This document shows, piece after piece, positions 27,926-39,335 of a stretch of 64,000 bases of DNA. The DNA comes from Mesorhizobium sp. (GTDB lineage: Bacteria > Pseudomonadota > Alphaproteobacteria > Rhizobiales > Rhizobiaceae). The position numbers and the translations under genes were made by a program. Each line of letters starts with the position of its first letter. Positions within the stretch are counted from its first letter, which is position 1. The notes below the pieces were generated by a model, which searched no databases, had not been told where the DNA came from, and saw only the letters and a list, made by a program, of their open reading frames with translations. The DNA lies in assembly GCA_004963905.1 (NCBI GenBank), contig SUGL01000016.1, positions 62,001-126,000 on the forward strand. The letters are read 5' to 3'.

Positions 27926-28884
27926 GTCAGTCCGTATTCTGAGGGGGATTTGATCGCGCGGTGGAAACGCATGCGGCGGATATATTCGGTCGGATCGCGC
28001 TTCATCACCAGCCCGCCGTCAGGAATGGTCAGCCAGTCGTAGAGCCTGGTCAGCATGAAACGCAGCGCCGAGCCGCGCGCCAGGATGGGCAGCGCCGCCT
28101 TCTCGTCTGCCTGCAGCGGCCGTACCGACTGGTAGCCGGCAAGCAGCGCGGCGCCCTTGGTGAGGTTGAAGGAAAAGTCCTTCTCGAAGCACCAGGCGTT
28201 GAGGCAGGTGGCGACATCATAGGCGTAGAGGTCGTCACAAGCGAAATAGAAGTCGATCAGGCCGGACAGTTTCTCGCCGAGGAAGAAGACATTGTCCGGG
28301 AAGAGATCGGCATGGATGATGCCTTGCGGCAGGCCGGCCGGCCAGTTGCGCTCGAAATCGAGGAAGTCGGCGTCGACCTCGGCCGCCAGCCCCGGCTCGA
28401 CCTCGTCGGCGCGGTCGCGCGAGGCGGCCCAGAGCTTGCGCCAGCCGTCTATGGCAAGCGCGTTCGGCCGCTTCATCGGAAAATCCTGGCCGGCGAGATG
28501 GAGCGCGGCCAGCGCCTTGCCGACCTCGCCGCAATGCGCAGCCGTCGGGCGCCTGAGCGAGAGGCCCTCGAGGAAGGTGATGATGACGGCAGGGCGGCCG
28601 GCAAGCGTGCCGATGACGGTGCCGTCATGGGCGGTGACCGGAAGCGGGCAGGAAATGCCCTTTCGCGCCAGATGGCCCATCAGGCCGAGGAAAAAGGGCA
28701 GGTCGTCCTTGTCGACGCGCTTCTCGTAGAGCGTCAGGATATAGGAACCCGTAGAAGCGTGGACCAGGAAGTTCGAATTCTCGGTGCCCTCGGCGATGCC
28801 CTTGTAGGACAGAAGCTCACCCACCGGATAGGCTTTCAGGAAAGTGGTGAGCTCGCCTTCGGTGACGTCGGTGTAGACGGCCAT
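27922..28884 (-). CDS. thrB: Homoserine kinase (ThrB, APH-fold type)
   Basis: A 320-residue kinase that makes O-phosphohomoserine for threonine synthase. It belongs to the aminoglycoside-phosphotransferase fold type used by alphaproteobacteria, not the GHMP type. Seen: [34 protein letters not shown] (catalytic loop) and [17 protein letters not shown] (metal-binding Asp). Start at 28884, directly after the ispH stop. Pathway partner thrC is at 16703-18100. Confidence 0.96.
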   Translation of the reverse strand: MAVYTDVTEGELTTFLKAYPVGELLSYKGIAEGTENSNFLVHASTGSYILTLYEKRVDKDDLPFFLGLMGHLARKGISCPLPVTAHDGTVIGTLAGRPAVIITFLEGLSLRRPTAAHCGEVGKALAALHLAGQDFPMKRPNALAIDGWRKLWAASRDRADEVEPGLAAEVDADFLDFERNWPAGLPQGIIHADLFPDNVFFLGEKLSGLIDFYFACDDLYAYDVATCLNAWCFEKDFSFNLTKGAALLAGYQSVRPLQADEKAALPILARGSALRFMLTRLYDWLTIPDGGLVMKRDPTEYIRRMRFHRAIKSPSEYGLT

Positions 28885-29889
28885 TCACGCGGCTCCGTTG
28901 ACGAAGGCCATGTCGGCCGCCGTCAGTTCGACATCGCGCAACACCCGCATCACCGGAAAATCCTCCGTTTCCGTGGCCGTGATGGCCAGATCGATCGTGA
29001 CGTCGAAGCGCTGCCGGAAGGCGTCGATGATCTCGTCGACGATGATTTCCGGCGCCGAAGCGCCGGCCGATAGGCCGAGGGTCGAAATCTGGCCGATCTC
29101 ATCCCACGGAATTTCGGCAGCCCGCTGCACGAGAAGCGACATCGCGGCACCCGCGCGTTCCGCCACTTCGACAAGGCGCCGCGAGTTGGACGAGTTCGGC
29201 GCGCCGACGACGAGGAAGAGATCGGCGCCTGCCGCCGTTTCCTTCACCGCCTCCTGACGGTTGGTGGTGGCATAGCAGATCGATTCGGCAGCGGGCGCGT
29301 GAAGCTTGGGGAAGCGCTCCTGGAGCGCGCGGATGATGCCGGCGGTGTCCTCCACCGACAGCGTCGTCTGGGTGACGAAGCCAAGCGCCGCCGGGTCGGC
29401 CGGCACGAAGGTCGCTGCGTCCGCCTCGGTCTCGATCAGGGTCACGGCGCCCTCCGGCAACTGGCCCATCGTGCCGATCACTTCCGGGTGGCCGGCATGG
29501 CCGATCAAAAGCACGTGGCGGCCGAGCCGCTGGTGACGCATCGCCTGCTTGTGCACTTTCGAAACCAGCGGACAGGTGGCGTCGAGATAGAAGAGATTGC
29601 GCGCCTCGGCGTCGGCGGGCACCGATTTCGGCACGCCATGCGCGGAAAAGACGACCGGCGACTTCCGATGCTCGGGCGGGATCTCGGAGAGCTCCTCGAT
29701 GAACACCGCACCCAGGCTCTGCAGCCCCTCGACGACGTAGCGGTTGTGCACGATCTCGTGGCGGACATAAACCGGCGCGCCGTATTTCTTCAGCGCCAGC
29801 ACGACGATCTGGATGGCACGGTCGACGCCGGCGCAAAAGCCGCGCGGCTGGCAGAGCCTGATCGTCAGCGGTGGCTTTTTCTCAATCAT
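28885..29889 (-). CDS. ispH: 4-Hydroxy-3-methylbut-2-enyl diphosphate reductase (IspH)
   Basis: A 334-residue [4Fe-4S] enzyme, last step of the MEP isoprenoid pathway (HMBPP to IPP and DMAPP). Family motifs: [15 protein letters not shown] (first cluster Cys 13), [18 protein letters not shown] (second Cys), [25 protein letters not shown] (third Cys) and [15 protein letters not shown]. The frame runs upstream to 29961, but those codons are family A repeat sequence (translated VFRPELR), so the ATG at 29889 is chosen. It leads an operon with thrB and rnhA. Confidence 0.97.
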   Translation of the reverse strand: MIEKKPPLTIRLCQPRGFCAGVDRAIQIVVLALKKYGAPVYVRHEIVHNRYVVEGLQSLGAVFIEELSEIPPEHRKSPVVFSAHGVPKSVPADAEARNLFYLDATCPLVSKVHKQAMRHQRLGRHVLLIGHAGHPEVIGTMGQLPEGAVTLIETEADAATFVPADPAALGFVTQTTLSVEDTAGIIRALQERFPKLHAPAAESICYATTNRQEAVKETAAGADLFLVVGAPNSSNSRRLVEVAERAGAAMSLLVQRAAEIPWDEIGQISTLGLSAGASAPEIIVDEIIDAFRQRFDVTIDLAITATETEDFPVMRVLRDVELTAADMAFVNGAA

Positions 29890-29933
29890 CGAAACGGGCC
29901 GGTTCAGTCGGAAAGCTATCTGTTTGTTTTGAC

Positions 29934-29976
29934 GCAATTCCGGACGGAAAACCGCCCACACTTTTCCTGGAATTGC
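29934..29976. repeat. Family A palindromic intergenic repeat, copy 4
   Basis: Same palindrome as at 3608-3650, with perfect arms GCAATTCC and GGAATTGC. It lies upstream of ispH, between it and surf1, and an in-frame read-through of it makes a false N-terminal extension of IspH. Confidence 0.85.
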
Positions 29977-30025
29977 TCAAGGCGAAATGAGACGTGCACC
30001 GCTGCCCTGTCAAGAGTGGCGGCGT

Positions 30026-30781
30026 TCACCCCTCCTTCGCCGGGCGGCGGAGCCTGAGGATCAGCACGGCGGCAAGGGCGGCCGCCAGGCCGTACCAGGT
30101 GACGGCATATTGCAGATGGTTGTTCGGCAGATCGATGATGGTGACGCCACCGACCGGCAGGCCGCCGGGATTCGGCGTCTTGTCGGCATCAATGAAGAAC
30201 GGCACCAGCACGGCGCCCGCCGGAAGGCCGGCGCTCGAGGCCATGACGTCGCGGTCCTTCCAGTAGAAGATGTTCTTGGCGATATCATTGTCGGGCAGCA
30301 TCATCGAAGGCTTCCCCGGCAGCGGATTGCGGGCAAGCCCGGTCACCGTCACCTTGCCGGCGACCTCGCCCTGCTGGCGCTTGGCCGGATCCTTGAGGTC
30401 GTAGGGGACGAAGCCGCGATTGACGAGCACGAAGCGGCCGTCCTCGAGCTGCAGCGGCGTGTAGACGTTGAAGCCGGTATCGCCTTCCCAGGTGGAGAAG
30501 AAATGCCGCTCGCCATGGTGCAGGAAGGTGCCGGTCACCGTCACAGGCGTGTAGTCGACATCGTGAGAGGCGGCAAACTCTCTCTCGACCTCCGCCAGCG
30601 GCAGAGGTGCCGCATGGGTGCGCCTGTCGATGGTCTCGAGCAGCCCTTCCTTCCAGTGCAGGCGCTGGATCTGCCAGGTGCCGAGACCGAGGAGAATGGC
30701 GAAAAGGACGAGGACGAGCCCAAGCAGCAATGCGTTGCGCGGCCGCGAACGGCCGGCAGGCGAACCGGTCGCGTCGCTCAT
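30026..30781 (-). CDS. surf1: SURF1-family cytochrome oxidase assembly protein
   Basis: A 251-residue membrane protein that helps insert haem a into cytochrome c oxidase subunit I. Two membrane helices flank a periplasmic domain: residues 17-37 (LLLGLVLVLFAILLGLGTWQ) and 226-244. Family motifs are LGTWQIQRLHWK, VNRGFVP near 120 and LPNNHLQYAVTWYGLA near the end. Its ATG overlaps the DUF983 stop by four bases. It ends the cytochrome oxidase cluster. Confidence 0.93.
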   Translation of the reverse strand: MSDATGSPAGRSRPRNALLLGLVLVLFAILLGLGTWQIQRLHWKEGLLETIDRRTHAAPLPLAEVEREFAASHDVDYTPVTVTGTFLHHGERHFFSTWEGDTGFNVYTPLQLEDGRFVLVNRGFVPYDLKDPAKRQQGEVAGKVTVTGLARNPLPGKPSMMLPDNDIAKNIFYWKDRDVMASSAGLPAGAVLVPFFIDADKTPNPGGLPVGGVTIIDLPNNHLQYAVTWYGLAAALAAVLILRLRRPAKEG

Positions 30782-31164
30782 TGGCCGCTGTCCAGCCTGC
30801 CTTCCGCGGCCTTCTTCGAATATTGCAGGGTGATCAGCACGCCCTTGATGAGGCGCAGCGCCATCAGGCACAGCGCCAGCGCCAGCGGTATCCACAATAT
30901 GAAATGCAGCCAGAGCGGCGGGCTCAGCGTCACTTCCATCCACAGCGCCAAGCCGACGACGATGAAGCCGATGATCAGGATGACGAAGACAGCCGGCCCG
31001 TCGCCGGCATCGGCGAAGGAATAGTCGAGGCCGCAATTGTGGCAACGCTTGCCGACGGTGAGGAAGCCGGAGAACAGCTTGCCCTCGCCGCAGCGCGGGC
31101 AGCGGCCGTGCAGGCCTGCCGAAACCGGGTCGATGGGAGGCCAGATAGCCTTGTCTTCGCTCAT
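30778..31164 (-). CDS. DUF983 membrane protein with zinc-ribbon-like Cys
   Basis: A 128-residue protein. The N-terminus has two CxxC pairs, CPRC (about 22-25) and CHNC (about 41-44), a probable zinc ribbon, and two membrane helices follow (58-78 and 84-105). DUF983 genes regularly sit between ctaE and surf1 in alphaproteobacteria, so an assembly role is likely but not shown. Overlaps surf1 by four bases. Confidence 0.88.
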   Translation of the reverse strand: MSEDKAIWPPIDPVSAGLHGRCPRCGEGKLFSGFLTVGKRCHNCGLDYSFADAGDGPAVFVILIIGFIVVGLALWMEVTLSPPLWLHFILWIPLALALCLMALRLIKGVLITLQYSKKAAEGRLDSGQ

Positions 31165-31248
31165 GTCCGCACCCTAGACCCTTTCGCTCAAAAAGATAAG
31201 GCGGCCACGTCGCCGCAGCCGCCCTTTGGGTTTCCGAAAGCCGTTGAT

Positions 31249-32130
31249 TTAGTGGGCTTCGATCATCGCGCCGCTCGAGGCCCAGACATAGATGCAGCTG
31301 AACAGGAACAGCCAGACCACGTCGACGAAGTGCCAGTACCAGGCGGCCGCCTCGAAGCCGAAATGCTGCTTCGGGGTGAAGTCGCCGCGTATCGCGCGCA
31401 CCAGGCAGACGAGCAGGAAGATGGTGCCGATGATGACGTGGAAACCGTGGAAGCCGGTCGCCATGAAGAAGGTGGCGCCGTAGATCGAATCCTTGAACGC
31501 GAAGGGCGCATGCATGTACTCGTAGGCCTGCACCATCGTGAACAGCATGCCGAGGCCGACGGTCAGCACCAGGCCGTTTATCAGGCCCTTGCGGTCGCCA
31601 TGCAGCAGCGCGTGGTGCGCCCAGGTCACGGTCGTGCCCGACGTGAGCAGGATGATGGTGTTGTAGAGCGGCAGATGGAAGGGATCGAGAACCTCCAGGC
31701 CTTTCGGCGGCCATACGCCGCCGGTGAAGGTGGCGCGGGCATATTGCGCGGCCTCGCCCGGGAACAGGCTGGCGTCGAAGAAGGCCCAGAACCAGGCGAC
31801 GAAGAACATCACCTCGGAGGCGATGAACATGATCATGCCGTAGCGCAGGTGCAGCGACACGACGCGCGTGTGGTAGCCCTCATGCGCCTCCTTGATGGTG
31901 TCCGACCACCAGGCGAACATCGTGTAGAGCACGATGATGAGGCCGATGAAGAACAGCCACGGATTGGCGATGTTGTGGCCGAAGACCGGGAAGGTGTCCG
32001 CCCTGAGATACCGCATCAGGCAGACGCCGCCGACGGCGGTCACCAGCGCGCCGATCGAGCCCAGGAAAGGCCAGGGGCTCGGATTGACGAGATGGTAGTC
32101 GTGGTTCGGTTTTGCGTGCGCGTCTGCCAT
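31249..32130 (-). CDS. ctaE: Cytochrome c oxidase subunit III
   Basis: A 293-residue integral membrane subunit with seven predicted helices that supports proton uptake in aa3 oxidase. Recognised from [70 protein letters not shown] and [18 protein letters not shown], all characteristic of CoxC/CtaE. It begins one base downstream of the ctaG stop, consistent with one operon. Confidence 0.97.
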   Translation of the reverse strand: MADAHAKPNHDYHLVNPSPWPFLGSIGALVTAVGGVCLMRYLRADTFPVFGHNIANPWLFFIGLIIVLYTMFAWWSDTIKEAHEGYHTRVVSLHLRYGMIMFIASEVMFFVAWFWAFFDASLFPGEAAQYARATFTGGVWPPKGLEVLDPFHLPLYNTIILLTSGTTVTWAHHALLHGDRKGLINGLVLTVGLGMLFTMVQAYEYMHAPFAFKDSIYGATFFMATGFHGFHVIIGTIFLLVCLVRAIRGDFTPKQHFGFEAAAWYWHFVDVVWLFLFSCIYVWASSGAMIEAH

Positions 32131-32131
32131 A

Positions 32132-32761
32132 TCAACCCCCGAGGCTTGCTTCGGAATCTGGAACTTTGTTGCTGCTGCCAGCGGCCGGCGCGGACGACGC
32201 GACCGGCTGTTTCTTTTCGACCGGGAACATCGTGTAGGACAAGGTGATGGTCTTCAAGTCCTTCAGTTCCGGCACGTTGACGATGTCTGGATCGACATAG
32301 AACACGACCGGCATGTCCAGCGTCTCGCCGGGCTTCAGCGTCGTGTCGGTGAAGCAGAAGCACTCCACCTTGTTGAAATAGGCGCCGGCCATTTCCGGCT
32401 GCACGTTGAAGGAGGCGCGGCCGGTGATCGGGCGGTTGAATTTGTTGGTCGCGCTGTAATGCGCCTGCGTGGTCTCGCCGATCTTGATCGTCACCGAGCG
32501 AGCGACGGGCTCGAACTGCCACGGAATGCCGTTGGTGTTGGCATCGAAGCGGATGGTGATGTCGCGGTCGAGCACGCGGCCGGCATATTGCTTCTCGGCG
32601 CGCTGCGTCGTGCCGCCATAGCCGGTGGCCTGGCAGAACATCTTGTAAAGCGGCACCGCCGCGTAAGCCATGCCGACCATGCCGGTGAAGAAGGCCAGGC
32701 AGACCGCCACGACGACGCGGTTGCTGTTCTTCCTGACGGGCTTGGTGATCTCGCCGCTCAT
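32132..32761 (-). CDS. ctaG: Cytochrome c oxidase assembly protein CtaG (Cox11)
   Basis: A 209-residue copper chaperone that delivers Cu to the CuB site of subunit I. One N-terminal membrane helix (residues 15-35) precedes a periplasmic Ig-like domain with the copper motif CFCF (in [18 protein letters not shown]). [17 protein letters not shown] is also conserved. Length is normal, with a Ser/Ala-rich tail. Confidence 0.96.
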   Translation of the reverse strand: MSGEITKPVRKNSNRVVVAVCLAFFTGMVGMAYAAVPLYKMFCQATGYGGTTQRAEKQYAGRVLDRDITIRFDANTNGIPWQFEPVARSVTIKIGETTQAHYSATNKFNRPITGRASFNVQPEMAGAYFNKVECFCFTDTTLKPGETLDMPVVFYVDPDIVNVPELKDLKTITLSYTMFPVEKKQPVASSAPAAGSSNKVPDSEASLGG

Positions 32762-32768
32762 CGCTGCC

Positions 32769-32951
32769 TCACATCAAGTTCGTGGGCGTGAGGCCAGAAG
32801 CATTGTGGCCGAACTTCACGATGGTCGCGACGTAGAAGATGACGACGAGCGCGGCCAGCGCCACGCCGATGGCGACGGAGCGGTTGCGCCGCGCCTTCCG
32901 CTGGCGCTCTGTCAAGGTCACCAGTTCGAGGTTCTTGTCGGCCACGATCAT
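32769..32951 (-). CDS. CoxF-like small membrane protein
   Basis: A 60-residue protein with a basic N-terminus ([16 protein letters not shown]) and one membrane helix at about 28-46. Proteins like this sit between ctaB and ctaG in many rhizobia and are called CoxF; a role in oxidase assembly is assumed from position only. Its start overlaps the ctaB stop by four bases (ATGA). Confidence 0.8.
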   Translation of the reverse strand: MIVADKNLELVTLTERQRKARRNRSVAIGVALAALVVIFYVATIVKFGHNASGLTPTNLM

Positions 32952-33892
32952 GCTCCCCCCGTCATGAGCGCGCGCCCGACCACGCTGTCGACGAGATAGG
33001 CGGCGAAGACAGCGAAAAGATAGAGCAGCGAATAGCCGAACAGCGCCTTGGCCGGCTTCATCGCGCGGTCGGTGTCGCTCATGCCCAGCACCTTCCAGGC
33101 ATACCAGACGAAGCCCGCGCCCAGCACGGCAGAGACGGCGCCATAGGCAGCGGTGGTGTAGCCGAGGCCCCAGGGCAGCACACCGACCGGCGCGAGGATC
33201 AGCGCATAGGCAAATATCTGGCGGCGCGTGGATGCAGGTCCGGCCACGTTCGGCATCATCGGGATGCCGGCGCGGGCGTAATCATCGGACTTGAACAGCG
33301 CCAGCGCCCAGAAATGCGGCGGCGTCCAGAGGAAGATGATGAGGAACAGGATCAGACTTTCGAGGCTGACCGATCCGGTCACCGCCGCCCAGCCGATCAC
33401 CGGCGGGATGGCGCCAGCGGCGCCACCGATGACGATATTCTGCGGCGTCCAGCGCTTCAGCCACATCGTGTAGACGACGGCGTAGAAGAAGATGGTGAAG
33501 GCAAGAAGCGCCGCAGACAGCCAGTTGACCAGCACGCCAAGCGTCATCACCGACAGAACGGAGAGCACCAGGCCGAAGCTCAGCGCCTCGCCGGGCGTGA
33601 CGCGGCCCGCCGGCACCGGACGGCCGGCGGTCCTGGTCATCACCGCGTCGATGTCGGCGTCGTACCACATGTTGAGCGCGCCCGAGGCGCCCGCACCGAT
33701 GGCGATCGCCAGGATGGCGATCACCGCCAGCAGCGGATTGATGGCCACTGGCGCCGCGACCATGCCGACAAAGGCCGTGAAGACGACCAGCGACATGACG
33801 CGCGGCTTCAGGAGGGCGAAGAAATCGCCCGCGGTTGCTTCCGACATGCGAAAGCCCGCTTCCTCCATCAATTTGTGGTCGGCAAGAGCCAT
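32948..33892 (-). CDS. ctaB: Protohaem IX farnesyltransferase (haem O synthase)
   Basis: A 314-residue membrane prenyltransferase that attaches farnesyl to haem b to make haem O for cytochrome oxidase. The polyprenyl-diphosphate motif is [19 protein letters not shown] near residues 74-92, and a second Asp-rich loop, [15 protein letters not shown], is near 204. About nine helices. The ATG at 33892 gives normal length; an ATG 14 codons in is also possible. A strong hairpin (CCGCCGG-CTCA-CCGGCGG, 33927-33944) lies between it and ctaD. Confidence 0.96.
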   Translation of the reverse strand: MALADHKLMEEAGFRMSEATAGDFFALLKPRVMSLVVFTAFVGMVAAPVAINPLLAVIAILAIAIGAGASGALNMWYDADIDAVMTRTAGRPVPAGRVTPGEALSFGLVLSVLSVMTLGVLVNWLSAALLAFTIFFYAVVYTMWLKRWTPQNIVIGGAAGAIPPVIGWAAVTGSVSLESLILFLIIFLWTPPHFWALALFKSDDYARAGIPMMPNVAGPASTRRQIFAYALILAPVGVLPWGLGYTTAAYGAVSAVLGAGFVWYAWKVLGMSDTDRAMKPAKALFGYSLLYLFAVFAAYLVDSVVGRALMTGGA

Positions 33893-33965
33893 GCGTACTT
33901 AAAGTCCATCATTCCGTTGGCCAAGACCGCCGGCTCACCGGCGGCCTCGCATTTGGGGCAGCCGC

Positions 33966-35630
<1,665 letters not shown>

Positions 35631-35653
35631 CTAAATCTTGCTAACCCGCGGCG

Positions 35654-36538
35654 TCAGTTGCCAGCGGCCGCTACCTTGTTGGTACCATCGATCTCGGCCA
35701 TCAGCGCCTTGTTGGCGGCCGGCACGTCGGTCTTGGCCGTCTCCAGCCAGGTCTTGAACTGCGCGTCGGAGACGACGCGAACCGCGATCGGCATGAAGGC
35801 GTGATCCTTGCCGCAAAGCTGCGAGCACTGGCCGTAATAGAGGCCTTCCTTCTCCGCCTTGAACCAGGTCTCGTTGGTGCGGCCGGGCACGGCGTCCATC
35901 TTGATGCCGAAGGAAGGCACGGCGAAGGAGTGGATGACGTCGGTGGCCGTGATCAGCACGCGAGTCATGGTGTTGACCGGCACCACCAGCTCGTTGTCGA
36001 CGGCGAGCAGGCGCGGATAGAGGTTGCGGTCCTCCTTGCCGGCCTTGGCGCGGTCAGCATCCTCAAGCACGGCCGAGTTGAAGGAGAAACTCTTGTCGAT
36101 CTGGTACTCGTAGTCCCAGTTCCACTGGTTGCCGGTCGCCTTGACGGTGAGCTTGGCCTCTTCCGGCGGCGTGTATTGCGCGGTGAGCAGTTGGAAGGAG
36201 GGAATTGCGATGAGCAGCAGCACGACGACCGGCCCGACCGTCCAGATCACCTCGATCAGCGTGTTGTGGCTGGTCCTCGATGGCACCGGGTTGGCGCTCG
36301 CGCGGAACCGCAGGATGCAATAGGCGAGCAGGACCAGCACCAGAAAGGTGATCACCACGATGAAGGCGAAGGTGTAGTTCCCGAACCATTCGATCTGGCG
36401 CATCATGTCGGTCGCGGGCGCCTGGAAACTGGCCTCCCATGGCTTTGGCTGATCCGCATAGGCGGATGCGCTGGAGAGGAGCGCGCCCGCGGCCGCAGCA
36501 CCTGCCAGAAGTCTGGCGCTTGCCATGAATTTTCTCAT
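35654..36538 (-). CDS. ctaC: Cytochrome c oxidase subunit II (CuA subunit)
   Basis: A 294-residue subunit that takes electrons from cytochrome c through the binuclear CuA site. It has a signal peptide (RLLAGAAAAGALLSSASAYA), two membrane helices (about 55-75 and 95-115) and a periplasmic cupredoxin domain with the CuA motif GQCSQLCGKDHAFMPI. The ATG at 36538 is preceded by GGGAGACGAGAG; the longer frame upstream to 36745 is not supported. It is the first gene of the oxidase cluster. Confidence 0.97.
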   Translation of the reverse strand: MRKFMASARLLAGAAAAGALLSSASAYADQPKPWEASFQAPATDMMRQIEWFGNYTFAFIVVITFLVLVLLAYCILRFRASANPVPSRTSHNTLIEVIWTVGPVVVLLLIAIPSFQLLTAQYTPPEEAKLTVKATGNQWNWDYEYQIDKSFSFNSAVLEDADRAKAGKEDRNLYPRLLAVDNELVVPVNTMTRVLITATDVIHSFAVPSFGIKMDAVPGRTNETWFKAEKEGLYYGQCSQLCGKDHAFMPIAVRVVSDAQFKTWLETAKTDVPAANKALMAEIDGTNKVAAAGN

Positions 36539-36866
36539 CGCCCTCTCGTCTCCCACTTCCTGCGATCGGATCGCACCAATAACGAACGACACCGGGATCG
36601 GGAATCCCGGTCTGTCCCTAAGGTGGTTCAAACCATACTCTATTTCCCTCCGCAAGGAAGGAGCGGACGAAACCGTGCGGCATTTTTGCGCGCAACCCAA
36701 AGGGCATCCCCAGTCATCGCCGCGCCGTGCGCAGGACGGTCGCAATTCGGGCGAATTTGCTCTGGAAAAGCGCGTAATTGCCGGTATCTGGGCGGGCCGG
36801 CGACGGTCTCGTCCTTTACTTGGCCTTGGCGCAGCTTAAAGTGCCGTGATTCGCAATGGAGCCGTC
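36539..36866. promoter_or_regulatory. Divergent control region between ctaC and ialB-like gene
   Basis: A 328 bp gap that must carry the oxidase operon promoter. Two palindromes lie near ctaC: TGCGATC-G-GATCGCA at 36561-36575, and a stem ACCGGGAT/ATCCCGGT with five-base loop at 36591-36611. Either could be an operator or a leader hairpin. No clear FixK/FNR box was found. The rest shows nothing recognisable. Confidence 0.4.
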
Positions 36867-37409
36867 ATGACTTCCTGGCTTTCGAGACCCTTGGCGAAGG
36901 TCGTCTTCCTTGCCGCTCTGCTTGGCGCCAGCCTGACCAGCGCGGCGAGCGCGGCCCCACCTCAGACCGCCGCGCCGCCCAGCGGCACGGTCAAGTCGAC
37001 GCATGGCGCGTGGTCGATCATCTGCGACACACCCGCCGGCGCGACCTCCGAGCAATGCGTGATGATGCAGAACGTCGTCGCCGAGGACCGCCCGGAGATG
37101 GGGCTTTCGGTCGTGGTGCTGCGCACCGCCGACAACAAGGCCGAGATCCTGCGGGTGCTGGCGCCGCTCGGCGTGCTCTTGCCCAACGGGCTTGGCCTCA
37201 ACGTCGACGGCAAGGACATCGGCCGCGCCTATTTCGTGCGCTGCTTCCAGGACGGCTGTTATGCGGAAGTGATCCTCGAGAAGCCGCTGCTCGACACGCT
37301 GAAGAACGGCACGTCGGCCACCTTCATCGTCTTCCAGACGCCGGAGGAAGGCATCGGCATTCCCGTCGACCTCAAGGGATTCGCGGAAGGCTTCGCGGCG
37401 CTCCCCTGA
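36867..37409 (+). CDS. Invasion-associated locus B (IalB) family exported protein
   Basis: A 180-residue secreted protein with a signal peptide (to about residue 30, ending SAASAAPP) and an IalB-type domain: HGAWSIICDTPAG, QCVMMQNV and RCFQDGCYAEVIL with conserved Cys pairs. IalB was named from Bartonella, but homologues are common in free-living rhizobia and the role here is unknown. The ATG at 36867 has GGAG five bases upstream and is preferred to the GTG at 36846. Confidence 0.88.
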   Translation: MTSWLSRPLAKVVFLAALLGASLTSAASAAPPQTAAPPSGTVKSTHGAWSIICDTPAGATSEQCVMMQNVVAEDRPEMGLSVVVLRTADNKAEILRVLAPLGVLLPNGLGLNVDGKDIGRAYFVRCFQDGCYAEVILEKPLLDTLKNGTSATFIVFQTPEEGIGIPVDLKGFAEGFAALP

Positions 37410-37548
37410 CCCGAGTCTGACTCGAGGGGGGCAGCAGGGCCGTCCTTTGTCCGCGGCGATGACAATCCAGTGTGAACGCCGCCGATTGTCTTGACCTGTC
37501 TTCGCCCCTACATCGGGGAAAGACGAAACCGCCAGCGGACGCCCTGCC

Positions 37549-38961
37549 ATGAACAGCCTGATCGGCCAATTCGACATTTCCGACGATCGTGTCAAAGAGA
37601 TCGTCGCCGACACCATCAAGGGCGCCGACGACGGCGAGCTGTTCCTCGAATACAACGAAAACGAAGCGCTGATGTTCGACAATGGCCGGCTGAAGACGGC
37701 CAATTTCAACACCGATCAGGGTTTCGGCTTGCGCGCCGTCGCCGGCGAGGCCAGCGGCTATGCGCATTCGAACGACCTTTCGGAAGCCTCGCTGCTGCGC
37801 GCCGCCGACGCCGTCTCGGCGGTCAAGGGCGGCTATTCGGGCCAGCTCGCCGCGGCGCCCGCACGCACCAATCGCCACCTCTATGGCGACGAGAACCCGA
37901 TCCCCTCGCCCAGCTTCGAGGCGAAGGCGAAGCTGTTGCAGGAGATCGACGCCTGGCTGCGTGCCGCCGACCCGCGCGTGCGCCAGGTGACGGCCTCGCT
38001 CGCGGCCTCCTGGCAGCATGTCGAGATCGTGCGCGCCGACGGTCAGGTGGTGCGCGACATCCGCCCACTGGTCAGGGTCAACGTCTCCGTGGTGGTCGGC
38101 GATGGCGACCGCCAGGAGAGCGGCTCCTACGGCATGGGCGGCCGCAAGAGCTTTGGCGAATTCCTCACCGAGGAGAGCTGGAAGCATGCCGCGCGCGAGG
38201 CGCTGAGACAGGCGCTGGTCAATCTCGAAGCCGTTCCGGCGCCGGCGGGCACCTTCGACATCGTGCTGTCCAGCGGATGGCCGGGCGTGATGCTGCACGA
38301 GGCGGTCGGCCATGGCCTGGAAGGCGACTTCAACCGCAAGAAGACATCGGCCTTCGCCGGCCTTATGGGTAGCCAAGTCGCGGCAAAGGGCGTCACCGTG
38401 GTCGATGACGGCACGGTTGCCGAGCGACGCGGCTCGCTCACCGTCGACGACGAAGGCACGCCTTCGGCGCGCAACGTCTTGATCGAGGACGGCAAGCTGG
38501 TCGGTTATATGCAGGACCGCCAGAATGCGCGCCTGATGGGGATGAAGGCGACCGGCAACGGCCGGCGCGAGGGCTACGCGCACCAGCCGATGCCGCGCAT
38601 GACCAACACCTACATGACCGCGGGCGACATGAACCCGGAGGAGATCATCGCCTCGGTAAAGAAGGGCATCTATGCCGTCTCCTTCGGCGGCGGCCAGGTC
38701 GACATCACCTCGGGAAAATTCGTGTTCGGCTGCACCGAGGCCTACATGATCGAGGACGGCAAGGTGACGCAGCCGATCAAGGGCGCGATGCTGATCGGCA
38801 ACGGGCCTGACGCCATGCACCGCGTGACCATGGTCGGCAACGACATGAAGCTCGACAACGGCATCGGCATGTGCGGCAAGGCCGGACAAGGCGTGCCCGT
38901 CGGCGTCGGCCAACCACATCTGAGGATGAACCAGATGACGGTCGGCGGCACCAGGGTTTGA
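37549..38961 (+). CDS. tldD: Metalloprotease TldD
   Basis: A 470-residue subunit of the TldD/E (PmbA) peptidase that trims peptides such as modified antibiotics and antitoxins. The zinc motif HEAVGH is at residues 250-255 (LHEAVGHGLEGDFNRK), and GRREGYAHQPMPRMTNTYM and GCTEAYMIEDGK are typical of TldD. Its partner TldE is not in this window. The gene lies upstream of the oxidase cluster in divergent order with ialB, a layout common in rhizobia. Confidence 0.97.
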   Translation: MNSLIGQFDISDDRVKEIVADTIKGADDGELFLEYNENEALMFDNGRLKTANFNTDQGFGLRAVAGEASGYAHSNDLSEASLLRAADAVSAVKGGYSGQLAAAPARTNRHLYGDENPIPSPSFEAKAKLLQEIDAWLRAADPRVRQVTASLAASWQHVEIVRADGQVVRDIRPLVRVNVSVVVGDGDRQESGSYGMGGRKSFGEFLTEESWKHAAREALRQALVNLEAVPAPAGTFDIVLSSGWPGVMLHEAVGHGLEGDFNRKKTSAFAGLMGSQVAAKGVTVVDDGTVAERRGSLTVDDEGTPSARNVLIEDGKLVGYMQDRQNARLMGMKATGNGRREGYAHQPMPRMTNTYMTAGDMNPEEIIASVKKGIYAVSFGGGQVDITSGKFVFGCTEAYMIEDGKVTQPIKGAMLIGNGPDAMHRVTMVGNDMKLDNGIGMCGKAGQGVPVGVGQPHLRMNQMTVGGTRV

Positions 38962-38993
38962 GGCCGAGCGCCGTTCCGGTAATATTAAACCCA

Positions 38994-39269
38994 ATGACCG
39001 GCTCCGAAAAACTCACAACGATCGTCTCGAGCAACGGCCGGGTGACCCTGCCCAGCGCGATCCGAAAACGGCGGGAGTGGGGTGCCGGCACACGCCTCCA
39101 GGTCAAAGACACGCCAGAGGGCGTTCTTCTGAAACCGGCGCGGGCCTTTGCCCCAACGAGGCCGGAGGACGTGTTTGGCCTCCTGTCGCATGATGGCATG
39201 CCAAGAACGCTGCAAGATATGGACGCAGGCGTCCTTGCCGAAGCGCAGCGGCGTCATACTCGCGATTGA
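38994..39269 (+). CDS. AbrB/SpoVT-type (VapB-like) antitoxin
   Basis: A 91-residue swapped-hairpin DNA-binding protein: TTIVSSNGRVTLPSAIRKRREWGAGT, then KDTPEGVLLKP. The C-terminal RPEDVFGLLSHDG... resembles the toxin-binding tail of VapB antitoxins. A VapC toxin would be expected right after it, but none is open there. The first codons after its end in another frame read AIDGN, which recalls the AIDTN start of VapC, then stop; a lost toxin is possible. The ATG at 38994 follows tldD by 32 bp. Confidence 0.82.
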   Translation: MTGSEKLTTIVSSNGRVTLPSAIRKRREWGAGTRLQVKDTPEGVLLKPARAFAPTRPEDVFGLLSHDGMPRTLQDMDAGVLAEAQRRHTRD

Positions 39270-39335
39270 TGGCAATTCGCAAAACACGTAACGGCCCCGC
39301 CGGACGCAAACACGATCGTGTTAGCAAATTATTAA

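Noticed and set aside
29890..29961. A 24-residue N-terminal extension of IspH
   Set aside because: The extra codons overlap a family A palindrome (translated VFRPELR); IspH homologues begin at the position of the ATG at 29889.
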